64,000 nucleotides of DNA from Symsagittifera roscoffensis (lineage: Eukaryota; Xenacoelomorpha; Acoela; Convolutidae), in NCBI RefSeq assembly GCF_963678635.1, contig NC_087070.1, forward strand, positions 35,469,109 to 35,533,108. The letters are read 5' to 3'. Made by a program: the position numbers and the translations under genes. Below, in pieces: positions 46,017 to 55,246 of the stretch; position 1 is the first letter of the stretch; every line of letters begins with the position of its first letter. Below the pieces are notes generated by a model that saw only the letters and a list, made by a program, of their open reading frames with translations, was not told the DNA's origin and did not search any database.

Positions 46017-46589
46017 TCAGGCGATGCTCAAGTAGTATTTCTTGTGAAGATGCACCATTATCTCAGTTTCTGCGAAGACCACGTGTAGGATAGCGTACAA
46101 TTCCCTTGGGCTCAATTTGCCTCTGTTTGGGTCATACACCGGCATTGAGACCTCCGTTATCCCTCTTTCAATCATGAAGTCTCGTAGTCTTGTTAGTGCC
46201 AACATCACGAGTTCGGGATCGATCGTGTTTCTGTCATTGACCCTCGTCACTAGGAAGCACAGGTATTTGCCCGGGACTTGTGCTACTGATGGTGGAAGCG
46301 CGGCCATTCCTCCCAGTCCCGGTCTCTGTCTAAACAGAAACTCCACGTTCTGGTACTCTCTCTTGAAGTCAGCCTCCAGTCTTGATTTGAAACTCATGTC
46401 CGCCGTGATACAGATTGCGCTAGTCCTGTCTGACAGAATGAAGTCACTATCCGTTATCAGGACATTTTCTGAGTATTCGTTTGGCATTTCAAATTTCGTT
46501 TTGAAATTCCGTCTTATGGTAGGCTCGGCCTCCTTCCCTTCCAGTTCCAGTCCGCACGTTTCTCTCACTTCTCTGAGTTTCTTTATCAT
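46017..46589 (-). CDS. Macrodomain-like protein encoded downstream of integrase
   Basis: This intact ORF has 190 residues. Residues 43-187 resemble the Appr-1''-p-processing/OARD1-like branch of macrodomains by order of motifs: CITADMSF (60-67), DFKREY (74-79), a GKYLCFLVTR strand (107-116), the helix LALTRLRDFMIERGI (130-144), EVSMPVY (146-152) and ILHVVFAETEIMVHLH (167-182). Macrodomains bind or hydrolyse ADP-ribose. Here the usual glycine-rich phosphate loop after the first strand is replaced by SFKSRLE, and the G-x-G-Leu-Asp loop after SMP reads YDPNRGKLS, so ligand binding may be altered or lost. The start ATG shares its A with the TAA of the preceding integrase ORF (TAATG, 46591-46587), pointing to coupled translation. 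Assignment is by eye. Confidence 0.6.
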   Translation of the reverse strand: MIKKLREVRETCGLELEGKEAEPTIRRNFKTKFEMPNEYSENVLITDSDFILSDRTSAICITADMSFKSRLEADFKREYQNVEFLFRQRPGLGGMAALPPSVAQVPGKYLCFLVTRVNDRNTIDPELVMLALTRLRDFMIERGITEVSMPVYDPNRGKLSPRELYAILHVVFAETEIMVHLHKKYYLSIA

Positions 46590-47560
46590 TAGAGTTTCAG
46601 TCCTACCCTGAGTTTCAGTCCTACCCCCACTCCCCGGACAAAAATATTTATCGACGTCCCCGTCGGTGATGCTGGGTCTGAATTATCTGGCGGAATATCG
46701 AGCGGGCTGTCTGTTGCCGTCCAGCCGAAAAGAGGATTCTCCATTTTCATGTACTTCCCCGCTGTTATGTCAACTTGCTGTATGCTCTGTCCTTCCTCGC
46801 TTTCGTTCTTGACATCGCGCATCCATTCTAATATCCTCAGGTTCGTATTCTCCCTCCTCTCTATCTCGCTCTGTTCTAAATCCGTCTCCCGCTCCGGTGT
46901 CGAGTAGTCTTCCTGTGGGAAGTGTTCACTATCATCGATGATCTGCCATTCACCATCTGCTGCCAGCTCGCCCACACTTATTAGTTCTTTGCCTAGGTCA
47001 TCGGGCTGTATCTTGTCGATCAGGAAATCGTCCCCATACCTGTTATACCTCATGCCTGTGCGTTTGCGATTGCCACTCCTTGTCCCCGCTGGTATTGACA
47101 AATCTGGTTCTATCCACTTCGGCACCTCACCTTGCTCCGGATCGTTCCAGTCCTCTTCCACAAAAGATTCCGCTTCAGAGTCCGCTTCTATTTTTTCGTT
47201 GTCATCCAAACTCAAGTTCTCATTGCCATCATTCTTATCTCTGGTGCCTTTTTCGTTCACTTCACATGCTGGTTCTACCAGTAGGTATTCTAGTCCCTCC
47301 ATGTCCTTTGGTATACACCAGTCCTCTGGGGATGGGACATGAGGCTTCAGGTTCTCATAATATGCTGCTCGCCCAGTACTCAAGCGGTAGAACCGTCCTT
47401 GTTGATGTACTTCAGTTATAATGAATGGTCCTCTCCATTTCTTGAGTAGTTTCTTCGTCCCTTTGGGCGGTATAACATTCTGGAAAACCCACACGTACTG
47501 GCCCACTTCATATGGCTTCGCCTGAAATATCTTTTCATCATATTTCTTGCGCTGTCTCAA
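46589..47560 (-). pseudogene. Integrase C-terminus (GPY/F module) with long acidic extension
   Basis: The ORF has 323 residues. Residues 20-74 carry the gypsy integrase C-terminal module (QYVWVFQNVIPP, then KWRGPFIITEV with GPF at 44-46, then YRLSTGRAAYYENLKPH). It is followed by ~240 residues of acidic, disordered sequence and a short terminal duplication (VGLKL). It is separated from the catalytic core by a frameshift near 47550-47580. The ORF ends in TAA overlapping the macrodomain ATG. The extension is far longer than in standard gypsy integrases and is probably a linker or host-interaction tail. Confidence 0.7.
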
Positions 47561-48542
47561 TTGTGCTTGCGCAGTGTTCCTCCTGCTCGTTTATTTCATG
47601 CTGTCTCCTGATCGCTTCTTTCACGTAAGCTTGAGGCGACGTCCTCTTCCCTTCATATTCCGGGTAAAAGAACGTCAGGGGCATCGCTCTCAATTTGCCT
47701 GTCAACATCATGAATGGACTGATTCCCGTCGTTGAGTGTTGAGTACTGTTGTATGCCCCTACGACTTGCGGCAGATGTTTATCCCAGTCCGTCATGTATC
47801 TTGAGCAGTATACCCTCAGCATGTTCACCAACGTTCAATTCTGTCTCTCTACCAGCCCGTTGGTCTGAGGATGGTAAGTCGTTGAGTGTGCTTGAGCAAT
47901 GTGTAACCTCTTCATTAATTCTTTGGTCAAATCCCCCACAAAGGCCTTGACGTTGTCTGACTGAAAAGTCATTGGACAACCATACCTCGATATCCAATGA
48001 GTTATCAGGTGGTCACAAGTCTCCTCTGCCGAGGCTGTTTGACACGGCACCGCTTCTGCCAGCTTTGTGAAATGATCAATTATAACCAGTATCTGGTTAT
48101 ACCCCGACTCCGTCATACAGATCTTCTGATGGTCTATCTGCACCACTTCATTAAATTCCGAGCTTTCCACTGACTTGAGCGGGAATTTCATCTTCCTTGG
48201 GTCTTTCACTTGCAGGCATGCCAGGCATGCATTCACCCACCTCTCACAGGCTTTCCTCAATCCTGGCCAATCGAACCTGTGAAGTATTCCTTGTTGCACC
48301 TTGTCTATCCCCTGGTGCCCCATTAGGTCATGTGATCTGAACAGCACCTCTGTCTGATACAATTGTGGTAATATGATGAGGTTGTGCTTGTGTAGTATCT
48401 TGTCCTCGTCTTTTCTCTTGCATGCTACCACCCCGTCAGCCGTGTGATAGAGTAACTCTTTCCTCTCTTTGTAGAACTGGCTCAGGATCTTGTAGCTGTC
48501 TTCTTCAAGTTCCCCTTTCTCCTTGGACCCATTCGGATCCAT
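47538..48542 (-). pseudogene. Integrase: zinc-binding domain and DD35E core
   Basis: The first ORF, 48542-47835, has 235 residues. The HHCC domain includes H71, H76, C106 and C109 (VNACLACLQ). The catalytic triad is D137 (VVQIDHQ), D196 (FQSDN) and E232 (LVERQN), with exactly 35 residues between D196 and E232. The HPQTNG motif precedes the Glu. An in-frame TGA follows N235, and the core continues in the same frame at 47831-47538 (DWDKHLPQVVGAYNSTQHST, then GISPFMMLTG). One nonsense codon and a later frameshift therefore break an otherwise complete integrase. It inserts the cDNA into the host genome. Confidence 0.85.
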
Positions 48543-50080
48543 TTGGAGAGATTACTTGTCATCTTGTCATTCTTCTGGGCTCTTATCAGGTCCGACAGCC
48601 TATATCTCGCCTTGACATGTTCCTTCAGCGCCATGATCTGCCCATTCATCTCCCCAGGGTTGTGGACGTCGTCATTCAGCTTCACGCATACTATCCTCTT
48701 TACTACCTTCATGTCATCTTCTGGCACCAGATTTGTTCTCACATTTGAGTTGCATGATAGTTCCCTGAATGGTTTCCTCGAAACTGCAATTCTTTCAAGT
48801 TCTTCACCTCCTCGTACTTCCTGCTCGTCCAAGTTGAAGGTTCCTGAGGACGGATCTGTTTGTAATTCCCTGTCGCGGTTTCTAATCTTTTCTTCTGCCA
48901 ATATCATGCAGAGACTATCTTGATTGTCACTGCTCGCTTCCGAGTCCTCATCCCACATTTCACACTCCCCGGACAAATTTTCTCCTTCAGTGTTTTCTTC
49001 CTCCGTGGACGTGGACCGCTCCCCGGACTCTTGACCTAGTCCCAGGTATTCAGCTTCTACCTTGAACTCCACTCTCTTTTTCCTAACTCTAGTCTGTTCA
49101 AGTAAGTCGGCTGGGATCTTTCCAACCAGTGACTGCACCACTTCCTTCCCATCAAGGTTATTCACCTTAGAGGTATTTCCATCACTAGCTATCCCGCTCT
49201 TTCGCAGTATTGTGACCTCAGGTTTCTTACAGTTTTCTTGAATCACGGGCTTATCATCTGCTAGGTTCTCGAGTAACCTCTTTAAGTCATCGTCTATTTG
49301 TGCTTCCCCCGTCTCTACCTGGTTAAGATCGTAGCCTTTTGCTTTGAGCGTCTCCCTCACGATCTTTGACTTGAGCATTATTCCTATCGGCATCCCTCGG
49401 TTCTTTTTCAAGATTGTTTCTTTCGTAGTATCTTTTGGTAATTCGGGGTGATCTTCTATTGGTTTGCCTGATTTGTCCAACCATCTCGTGAGAGGAAGAC
49501 TGTCATACGTTTCCTTGTCCATGAAGGAGAAGCCATCCTTGATCTCAGGTCTATCTGCCTCCCTCTGTTCTTGTCTCTCGTAGAACTCCGTCTTCTTGCT
49601 CAAGCTGTCAGCATTTTGATATTTGTCTCGGGTTCTATGCTCAATTATCATATCGTATCCGTCCAGGCGAACTATCCACCTCACAATGTAACTTTGGTCC
49701 ATTGAGTACGTCTTCAGCCAGCTTAGTGCCCTGTTGTCGACTCGCAGCTTGAATGGCTCGCCGCCTAGGTATGCCCTATATTTCTCGACAAAGGTAACCA
49801 CCGCGAACATCTCTGCTTTCGGTGCTCCGTACTTCATTTCCGTGTCACTTAGGACTTTGCTACCGTACGCTATTGGTCTCAAGACTGTCTTCCCGTTCCA
49901 CTCTTGTTCCTGGTGGAGTATTTCCGATGTCGCTACTACCGACGCGTCCGTATTCAGCACGTACATCCCTTTCTCTGTTGGCATCCCTAGTACTGGTGCC
50001 TCGCACAACTCTTTCTTTGTTCTCTGGAATGACTCTTCCGCTGCGTTGTTCCACGTGAGTATCTCTGTAGTATTTTGCAA
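48482..50080 (-). CDS. RNase H domain and long pol linker
   Basis: The ORF has 532 residues. The RT connection end (LTWNNAAEESFQRTKKEL) is followed by RNase H with D45 (LNTDAS), E90 (APKAEMFAV) and D115 (LRVDNRALSW), then the HRTRDKYQNADSLS box. About 350 residues of charged linker follow (EEENTEGENLSGECEMWDED and similar) before the integrase, unusually long for Ty3/gypsy. Upstream, the frame joins RT at a deletion near 50085 that removes about 24 codons and shifts frame. The missing stretch is preserved in the relic at 55247-55531. Downstream, integrase starts in another frame near 48540. RNase H degrades the RNA strand of the RNA:DNA hybrid. Confidence 0.8.
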   Translation of the reverse strand: MQNTTEILTWNNAAEESFQRTKKELCEAPVLGMPTEKGMYVLNTDASVVATSEILHQEQEWNGKTVLRPIAYGSKVLSDTEMKYGAPKAEMFAVVTFVEKYRAYLGGEPFKLRVDNRALSWLKTYSMDQSYIVRWIVRLDGYDMIIEHRTRDKYQNADSLSKKTEFYERQEQREADRPEIKDGFSFMDKETYDSLPLTRWLDKSGKPIEDHPELPKDTTKETILKKNRGMPIGIMLKSKIVRETLKAKGYDLNQVETGEAQIDDDLKRLLENLADDKPVIQENCKKPEVTILRKSGIASDGNTSKVNNLDGKEVVQSLVGKIPADLLEQTRVRKKRVEFKVEAEYLGLGQESGERSTSTEEENTEGENLSGECEMWDEDSEASSDNQDSLCMILAEEKIRNRDRELQTDPSSGTFNLDEQEVRGGEELERIAVSRKPFRELSCNSNVRTNLVPEDDMKVVKRIVCVKLNDDVHNPGEMNGQIMALKEHVKARYRLSDLIRAQKNDKMTSNLSKWIRMGPRRKGNLKKTATRS

Positions 50081-50552
50081 AACCCAGGAAGCTCATCAAT
50101 TGGTGTTCCGTTTTCGGCGATTTCCAAGTTAGAACTGCTTCTAATGCGTCTGGATCTGGTCTGATGCCGTGTTTGTCCACCATCCTGCCCAAGTATTTTA
50201 TCGAGTCCTTGAGTATCTCACACTTTGATGGTTTGCACTTCAGCCCCGACCTCTTCATACACGCAAATATTTCGTCAAGTCTCTCAATGTGGTCCTCTAG
50301 TATGGGTGTCGCTATTACCACGTCATCCACGTAGCACATTACCAGATTGCCGTACTTCTTCGTCACGCCTATCAGCGCGTGTGCCATCAGCCGCTGAAAC
50401 GTGGCAGTGGCATTGCAAAGTCCAAACGGCATCCGTTTCCATTGAAACAGACCCAACTCGCAGGCAAACCCTGTCTTGTCCCTGTCCTGCTTCCTGAGTG
50501 GTACCTGCCAAAATGCCGAGCCTAAATCATGAAATGAAAAATTTTGCATCAC
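49860..50552 (-). pseudogene. Reverse transcriptase, palm/fingers with YVDD
   Basis: The genuine RT part spans about 50552-50090. Motif A FHDLGSAFWQVPL has catalytic D9. RMPFGLCNATATFQRLM is motif B. CYVDDVVIA (73-81) holds the catalytic YVDD. KCEILKDSIKYLGRMV, then EHQLMSFLGFAKYY complete the palm and connection. After YYRD the frame is shifted by a deletion and the last ~70 residues are out-of-frame noise. At the N-terminal side, AGGTGATGCAAAATTTTT is duplicated (50525-50592) just before motif A and breaks the link to the upstream ORF. It polymerises cDNA from the element RNA. Confidence 0.85.
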
Positions 50553-51409
50553 CTAGAAATTTTGCCGAGCCTAAAAAATTTTGCATCACCTAACTTCGAG
50601 AGACTCTCATGAATCCTAGGTATGGGATAGGCATCCTTCACCGTGACGAAGTTCAGGTATCGAAAGTCACAACAAAACCTCAACTGGTCGCCTTTCTTTT
50701 TGGCCATCACTACTCCACACGCCCACGGTGATTTGGATGGTTCTATCATATCATACTCTAGTAGCGTCTCAATCTCCTTTCTACACGCATCCGATTTGTG
50801 TGGGGTGATGCGCCTCGCCACCTCCCTGTGCGGTATTGCGTTTTCCTCAAGTTCTATTTCATGCTCAACAAAATTACAACACCCGATGTCTGCCTTATGT
50901 CTTGAAAAAACCTCTTCGTTTCGTTCTAGTACGTCCTTGATGGCTTCGAGCTGTTCGTCCGTTAACTTGCCTCTTAAGTGTTCAATTTCCGGTAGGACCG
51001 GTTTATCACTCTGTATTTTGTCTAAAGTGGGCCGTTCCGGGAAATTCGAACAGCTCGATAGTCCATCGTCTGTCTCTGACTTAAGTGACTTCACAAGACC
51101 TGATGAACATTTAATTTTATTCAATCGTCTCAAGATACAAATTTTGTCCCTATGATTGGGACAATCAACAACTTCATTTTGTTTATGGTTTTCAGTCATT
51201 TCATATCGAGTTTTTACAGGTAAAGCATATTCCAGTTTCCTCCCCCTCTGTATCGTGATTGGCATGTCAAGGGTATTCAACAAGACACTCACGCAGAGGC
51301 CGCTCTTCGTGATTGAGAAGGATCTTCCTAAAACATCGGCACTTTGACTATTTGGATTTGGGACTATGCATACCTGCTTGTTGTCACTTAGTTCATTGTA
51401 ATTTTTCAT
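50549..51409 (-). pseudogene. Pol segment between protease and RT palm
   Basis: The ORF has 286 residues. Residues 1-65 repeat the post-protease module also at 51620-51456. 135-200 is the RT N-terminal approach (LTDEQLEAIKDVLERNEEVF, then RHKADIGC). 200-275 is the RT finger region (ITPHKSDACRKEI, then EPSKSPWACGVVMAKKKGD, then FCCDFRYLN and DAYPIPRI), followed by KLGDAKFF. The frame then fails at the 40-bp duplication before motif A. Confidence 0.75.
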
Positions 51410-51620
51410 TCGTAAGCTTACGATCGCCGCCTGTTATCAACACGTACAGAATAGTCAAGGGTATTCATCAAGACACTCACGCAGAGACCGCTCTTCGTGA
51501 TCGAGAAGGATCTTCCTAAAACAGCAGCACTTTGACTATTTGGATTTGGGACTATGCATACCTGCTTGTTGTCACTTAGTTCAGTGTAATTTTTCATTCG
51601 TAAGCTTACGATCGCCGCCT
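51266..51620 (-). repeat. Tandem duplication within pol
   Basis: About 165 bp at 51266-51432 is repeated at 51456-51620, encoding the same LSDNKQVCIVPNPNSQS module twice. A 23-bp filler (51433-51455) lies between. Its first 15 bases, GTTATCAACACGTAC, also occur at 52269-52283 at the end of the gag ORF, which suggests a template jump. Confidence 0.75.
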
Positions 51621-52235
51621 CGTTTGCCTTTAGCCTCACCCTCCTACTCAAGAATACCGGTGCTTTGGTCTCATTTGCCATTATTAAATTTACCTGTTTG
51701 ATTGCGTACCTCCTATCCGGGTTCCGTATCCTGAACATTGCGTTGTTTAGATCAATCGCTACATCAAAGTTCCCGATGAAGTCTCTGCCTAAAATCAATT
51801 GGTCAGACTCATCTAGGTTTTCTACCACAAGAAAGCTCATCCACAGGTTACGTTCCCCCAGATTCAGGACTATTATCGGCGTTCTGCCCAACACCCGCAG
51901 GGCCCTTTTGTTTGCAGCTTACAACCGTATTCTTGAATCCATCAAATCATCTTTTTGAAGCCCATTCGTTCCCCAGTTTTGATTGGTATGACACTCAAGA
52001 CTGCTCCCGTATCAAGTAACCCACGTAACTGAGTCTTCTTACCACTTATGTCAAGCACATGTGCTGTCACATCTGCCTCTGTCCCGATGTGCATTGCATC
52101 TTCCCCAAGCATGGCGCAGTATCCAATCGATCTCACTTTCAACTCTTCTTTTCCCACGTAGATTTGCCCAATTAGATCTTCATCACATGTTATCATTGTT
52201 TTGGTATAGATGTTGATTCCATCTATATTTAGCAT
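51418..52235 (-). pseudogene. Retropepsin-type protease, frameshifted
   Basis: The first part (52235-51942) ends with LRGLLDTGAVLSVIP, where DTG is the aspartic protease active site. The second part (51894-51418, other frame) carries LGERNLWMSFLVVENLDESD, then QLILGRDFIGNFDV, the conserved C-terminal protease strand. Frame is lost around 51900-51945. The start ATG (52235-52233) shares one base with the TGA of the capsid ORF (TGATG). An upstream GTG at 52238 gives a longer frame but the ATG is the likely start. It processes the Gag and Pol polyproteins. Confidence 0.75.
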
Positions 52236-53641
52236 CACCTCATGTGGACCATAAGCTTCTGTGTACCTGTTATCAACACGTACCGACTTGCACCCCCACT
52301 CGTGAGTAGTGCCCTCAATGCTCTAGAAGTCGTTTGTGGGCTTATACCGCTCAAGTAATCTGCGTACACATCAATGTGCATTATTGTCTGGTCACTTGGT
52401 TCGCTCAAGTTTCTCGTCACCTCATGGCCGCCCACAGTGATTATTGACATTATTCTTGCCCCAATCTTTGTTATGCCGAATGGCTTTTCTGTTACTATCT
52501 TTACAGTGTTGCAGTTTCCAATTTTTGTCGACCCCGCTACAGCCTCTGGTATTGCTTGTGAGCAACTTAATGCTTCGTTCACTTTCTGTCTTTCGATCTC
52601 TTGCTTCAGCCGTTGTTCTATTTCTTTCGCTGCCAGGTCCTGTTTCACTTTGTTGATAGCCTCCGCTGCCGCCTTTTCATAATTTATTTCTAGGGCGTTC
52701 CTTGCCGTGGCTTCTATTGCACTATTACATTGTGTTACAGCTTTCACTGTTTTCGTCGGCAGTTCCGCACTTGGTTTTTCTAGATTTTTTGTCTCAAATT
52801 CACCTTGTCTGTTTCTCTGGTTCTGTACCGCTGCTAACGCCAAGTTGTGTTTAGGATGACTCTGATTCTTGACCGCCTCCCAAAACAACGGACAGTCCAT
52901 CCTGAAGTGCCCCTCTTGGTTGCAGAAGAAGCATCTTGCACCTATTTTGATGATCAAGCCACTATAGAACTCGTGTTCCTCCATATGGCTCATATCTTCC
53001 TCATCGGGTGCACATCCCAAACTTTTCATGCCCTGCTTGTATGTCGTGCAATCCGCCACATGATGGTCAGCTGACCCGCAGTTCGCGCATGATCTGCGTT
53101 TGTCCATGTCATCTCTGGGCTTGTACCATGACCTTTGTGGCTGACTCCCCCCTTGCGTATTCCTGTTGTCTGAGTACGAGTATTTCTTGGGTTTCATCAG
53201 CATGTATTCTCTTGACTTCTGCCTCATCTCTTCTGGAGTTGGTGCACTGTCTTTCGACAATGTATAGTATGTTGCTAATATCGTTCTCAAGTCATCACTC
53301 TTTACCCCATCAATGAACTTTGAGGCGATGCTGAAGTTCCTTCGATTGGTAGATTCTTCCGGGTCACTCCTTCTTCTCAAGCTCTCAAGATCATCTAGGA
53401 AACTGTCTATCGATTCATCGTCCCTTTGTCTTCTCTTTTCAAATCGCATCATCGCTTGATGACCCTTCATGCCTGAGCCGAATCGATTTAACAATATTTC
53501 AAAGATTTTGTCCGCTGTATCTCGTTCCTCTTCTTTCTTCGCAACCACGCATTTCAATGCCGTGCCTTCTAGATTGCTCAGTATCGCTGTGCATGCTTGC
53601 CTCTCATTGTTCAAGTTGTCTTGTTCCAAGTGCAACCTCAT
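52235..53641 (-). CDS. Gag capsid and nucleocapsid with two zinc knuckles
   Basis: The ORF has 468 residues from the first ATG, although its open frame extends upstream to about 53750. 1-150: helical capsid-like region with typical Gag helices (TAILSNLEGTALKCVV, then FEILLNRFGSG, then SIDSFLDDLESLRRR). Two canonical CX2CX4HX4C knuckles: C185/C188/H193/C198 and C237/C240/H245/C250. 290-380: charged coiled segment rich in Lys, Glu and Ala. The C-terminus overlaps the protease start. It forms the particle and binds genomic RNA. A nearly identical partial copy lies at 41650-42857. Entry from the preceding coiled-coil ORF needs either reinitiation or frameshifting. Confidence 0.8.
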   Translation of the reverse strand: MRLHLEQDNLNNERQACTAILSNLEGTALKCVVAKKEEERDTADKIFEILLNRFGSGMKGHQAMMRFEKRRQRDDESIDSFLDDLESLRRRSDPEESTNRRNFSIASKFIDGVKSDDLRTILATYYTLSKDSAPTPEEMRQKSREYMLMKPKKYSYSDNRNTQGGSQPQRSWYKPRDDMDKRRSCANCGSADHHVADCTTYKQGMKSLGCAPDEEDMSHMEEHEFYSGLIIKIGARCFFCNQEGHFRMDCPLFWEAVKNQSHPKHNLALAAVQNQRNRQGEFETKNLEKPSAELPTKTVKAVTQCNSAIEATARNALEINYEKAAAEAINKVKQDLAAKEIEQRLKQEIERQKVNEALSCSQAIPEAVAGSTKIGNCNTVKIVTEKPFGITKIGARIMSIITVGGHEVTRNLSEPSDQTIMHIDVYADYLSGISPQTTSRALRALLTSGGASRYVLITGTQKLMVHMR

Positions 53642-53732
53642 GACTTCTACCCAAGTGTCAATGCATCCATCTGAATCATCTTTGAATTGTTTTGGTTTCT
53701 TGAAAGTTTTTCTGGATTTGTTGCCTCCTCTG

Positions 53733-53804
53733 TCACTCGAGTCGGTGTTCCTTGTAGCGAAAGGCCTCTAGTGTCCTGTCATCATTTCCCAGGTGCTTGC
53801 TCAT
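53733..53804 (-). CDS. 23-codon overlapping ORF at the Gag junction
   Basis: The ATG (53804-53802) overlaps the TGA of the upstream Gag ORF (53803-53801) as ATGA. The short frame (MSKHLGNDDRTLEAFRYKEH and onward) ends at TGA 53735-53733, where skipping one T leads directly into the open capsid frame. It is conserved unchanged in the second gag copy. It may be a translational coupling peptide or the scar of an ancestral indel. Confidence 0.4.
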   Translation of the reverse strand: MSKHLGNDDRTLEAFRYKEHRLE

Positions 53805-54970
53805 GTCATGGCATCCGGTCCCACGTTGTTCTGAGTCGTGGAGTCTCCTGGACCACTCGTTGTGTTCGCTGTTCCACTTTTTATAATAGCCTTGGCCCCC
53901 ACCGGTGCCGTACTCGCGGCCTCCCGGGTTACTGGTAACGGTGTTGACTGTCGTTTGTTCCTTTGTGGATCCACGAAGTCAACTCTATTACCTTGTGTCC
54001 GCTCTGCCGCTGGCCTGTCTTGTGGTGTTGAATTCCTCAAGATAGCGTCTAACTTTGTCTGTATAGCACTTGAGCTCTCAGCCTGGTCCCTACTCATCGT
54101 ATCCATTCTCGTTTCCAAACTCCCCAACTGGCTATATCGCTGCTTCATTTCTAGCATGTATTTTCTGATGTTCTTGTCTCGCTCTCCATCAGTGGTTTCT
54201 ACTTTGTCAGACATCTGCTGAAGCTTTTCCTCCGTTGCTCTCGCTAGATGGAAATAGTTGTCCAGGTACTCATGTTTGTTGTTTCTCATTTCCTTCCTTA
54301 TCACATTTCTATCCTCTTCGCTGTGCTTCAGTTTCTCATCTATCTGATCTAGCTTCGCCATCACGTCACTTAGCTCAAGAGTAGTTGTTCCATGGTCCGT
54401 TGTTGTCCTGTAGTCGGTCGCTGTTCCCGGTTTTTTCTGATCCTCGTTTTGGTCGGTCCCTGTCGTTCTCGTGGATACTGTTCCGAATGTTTTGCTTTTC
54501 TCAACTTTGGTCTCTTCCACTGCTGTATCTCTCGATCTCATTCCGACCATCATTGCCAATCTTTCAGTAAAAGACGTTCTCTTTTGAGACTCATCCTTCA
54601 CCGTTTCTGCTGTGTTGCCTGTTGTGTCTTCCACGTTGTCTATCGGTGAGAACTCCATGGACTTCGGGTTAGGTTCTTCCGCATTCGGCATCGGAGTTGA
54701 CTCTGTCGTTTCCTTTCCCACTTCATCCACACTTTGATCCGGTGTATCTAGTTCAATCTCGATGGTGGGTTCTACTCGTTGCCCTTCCGTGCCCTCTTTC
54801 GCTCTGTTCTCCATGGTACTCCTCGTGCTGACCATACTAACTGAAAAGTTCTTCTTTGTTACTTTCGGACCCATTGATGTTGTTTTACGTAGCGACGAGT
54901 TATACTTTGTCTTCGCCTCGGTAGATCTTTTTTCAGCTACCGGTACCCTGCTCCGCCTCATTATTTCCAA
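53801..54970 (-). CDS. N-terminal Gag-like ORF with coiled coil
   Basis: The ORF has 389 residues. 1-200: basic then Ser/Thr/Glu-rich, low complexity. About 200-320: coiled coil (SDVMAKLDQIDEKLKHSEED, then NYFHLARATEEKLQQMSDKV). The end is Ala/Thr/Gly-rich. There is no zinc knuckle, signal peptide or membrane segment. It precedes the capsid ORF in the position of a separate matrix or ORF1-like protein. The start is the first Met after the leader, 2.18 kb from the 5' LTR. Its stop overlaps the next ATG. The last ~65 residues are duplicated at 42.65-42.86 kb. Confidence 0.7.
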   Translation of the reverse strand: MEIMRRSRVPVAEKRSTEAKTKYNSSLRKTTSMGPKVTKKNFSVSMVSTRSTMENRAKEGTEGQRVEPTIEIELDTPDQSVDEVGKETTESTPMPNAEEPNPKSMEFSPIDNVEDTTGNTAETVKDESQKRTSFTERLAMMVGMRSRDTAVEETKVEKSKTFGTVSTRTTGTDQNEDQKKPGTATDYRTTTDHGTTTLELSDVMAKLDQIDEKLKHSEEDRNVIRKEMRNNKHEYLDNYFHLARATEEKLQQMSDKVETTDGERDKNIRKYMLEMKQRYSQLGSLETRMDTMSRDQAESSSAIQTKLDAILRNSTPQDRPAAERTQGNRVDFVDPQRNKRQSTPLPVTREAASTAPVGAKAIIKSGTANTTSGPGDSTTQNNVGPDAMT

Positions 54971-54989
54971 CTGTTACTATTTACAGTTT

Positions 54990-55246
54990 TAGTATCTACA
55001 AAAATTCTACTCTAAGGTTAAAACTTCTTGTGACAAAATTTTATAAAAAAAAATTTACGATTTGCTAAAAACAACTTTTCCTGAGCTTTTGAAAATTCTA
55101 TATGTTGGGATCTGATAGATAATTTGATTTTGCAATTGGTTATTTCAACCTGACTTAGTATCTGGGAAGAATGGTGGACAGGCATGGCGTAAGGCCGGAC
55201 CCGGAAGCAGTTGGGCTCTGTTGACATGGAAGGCTCTCAGAACGGA
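54990..55246. other. AT-rich leader segment
   Basis: This stretch precedes the Gag ORF on the minus strand. No motif is recognised. Confidence 0.4.
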
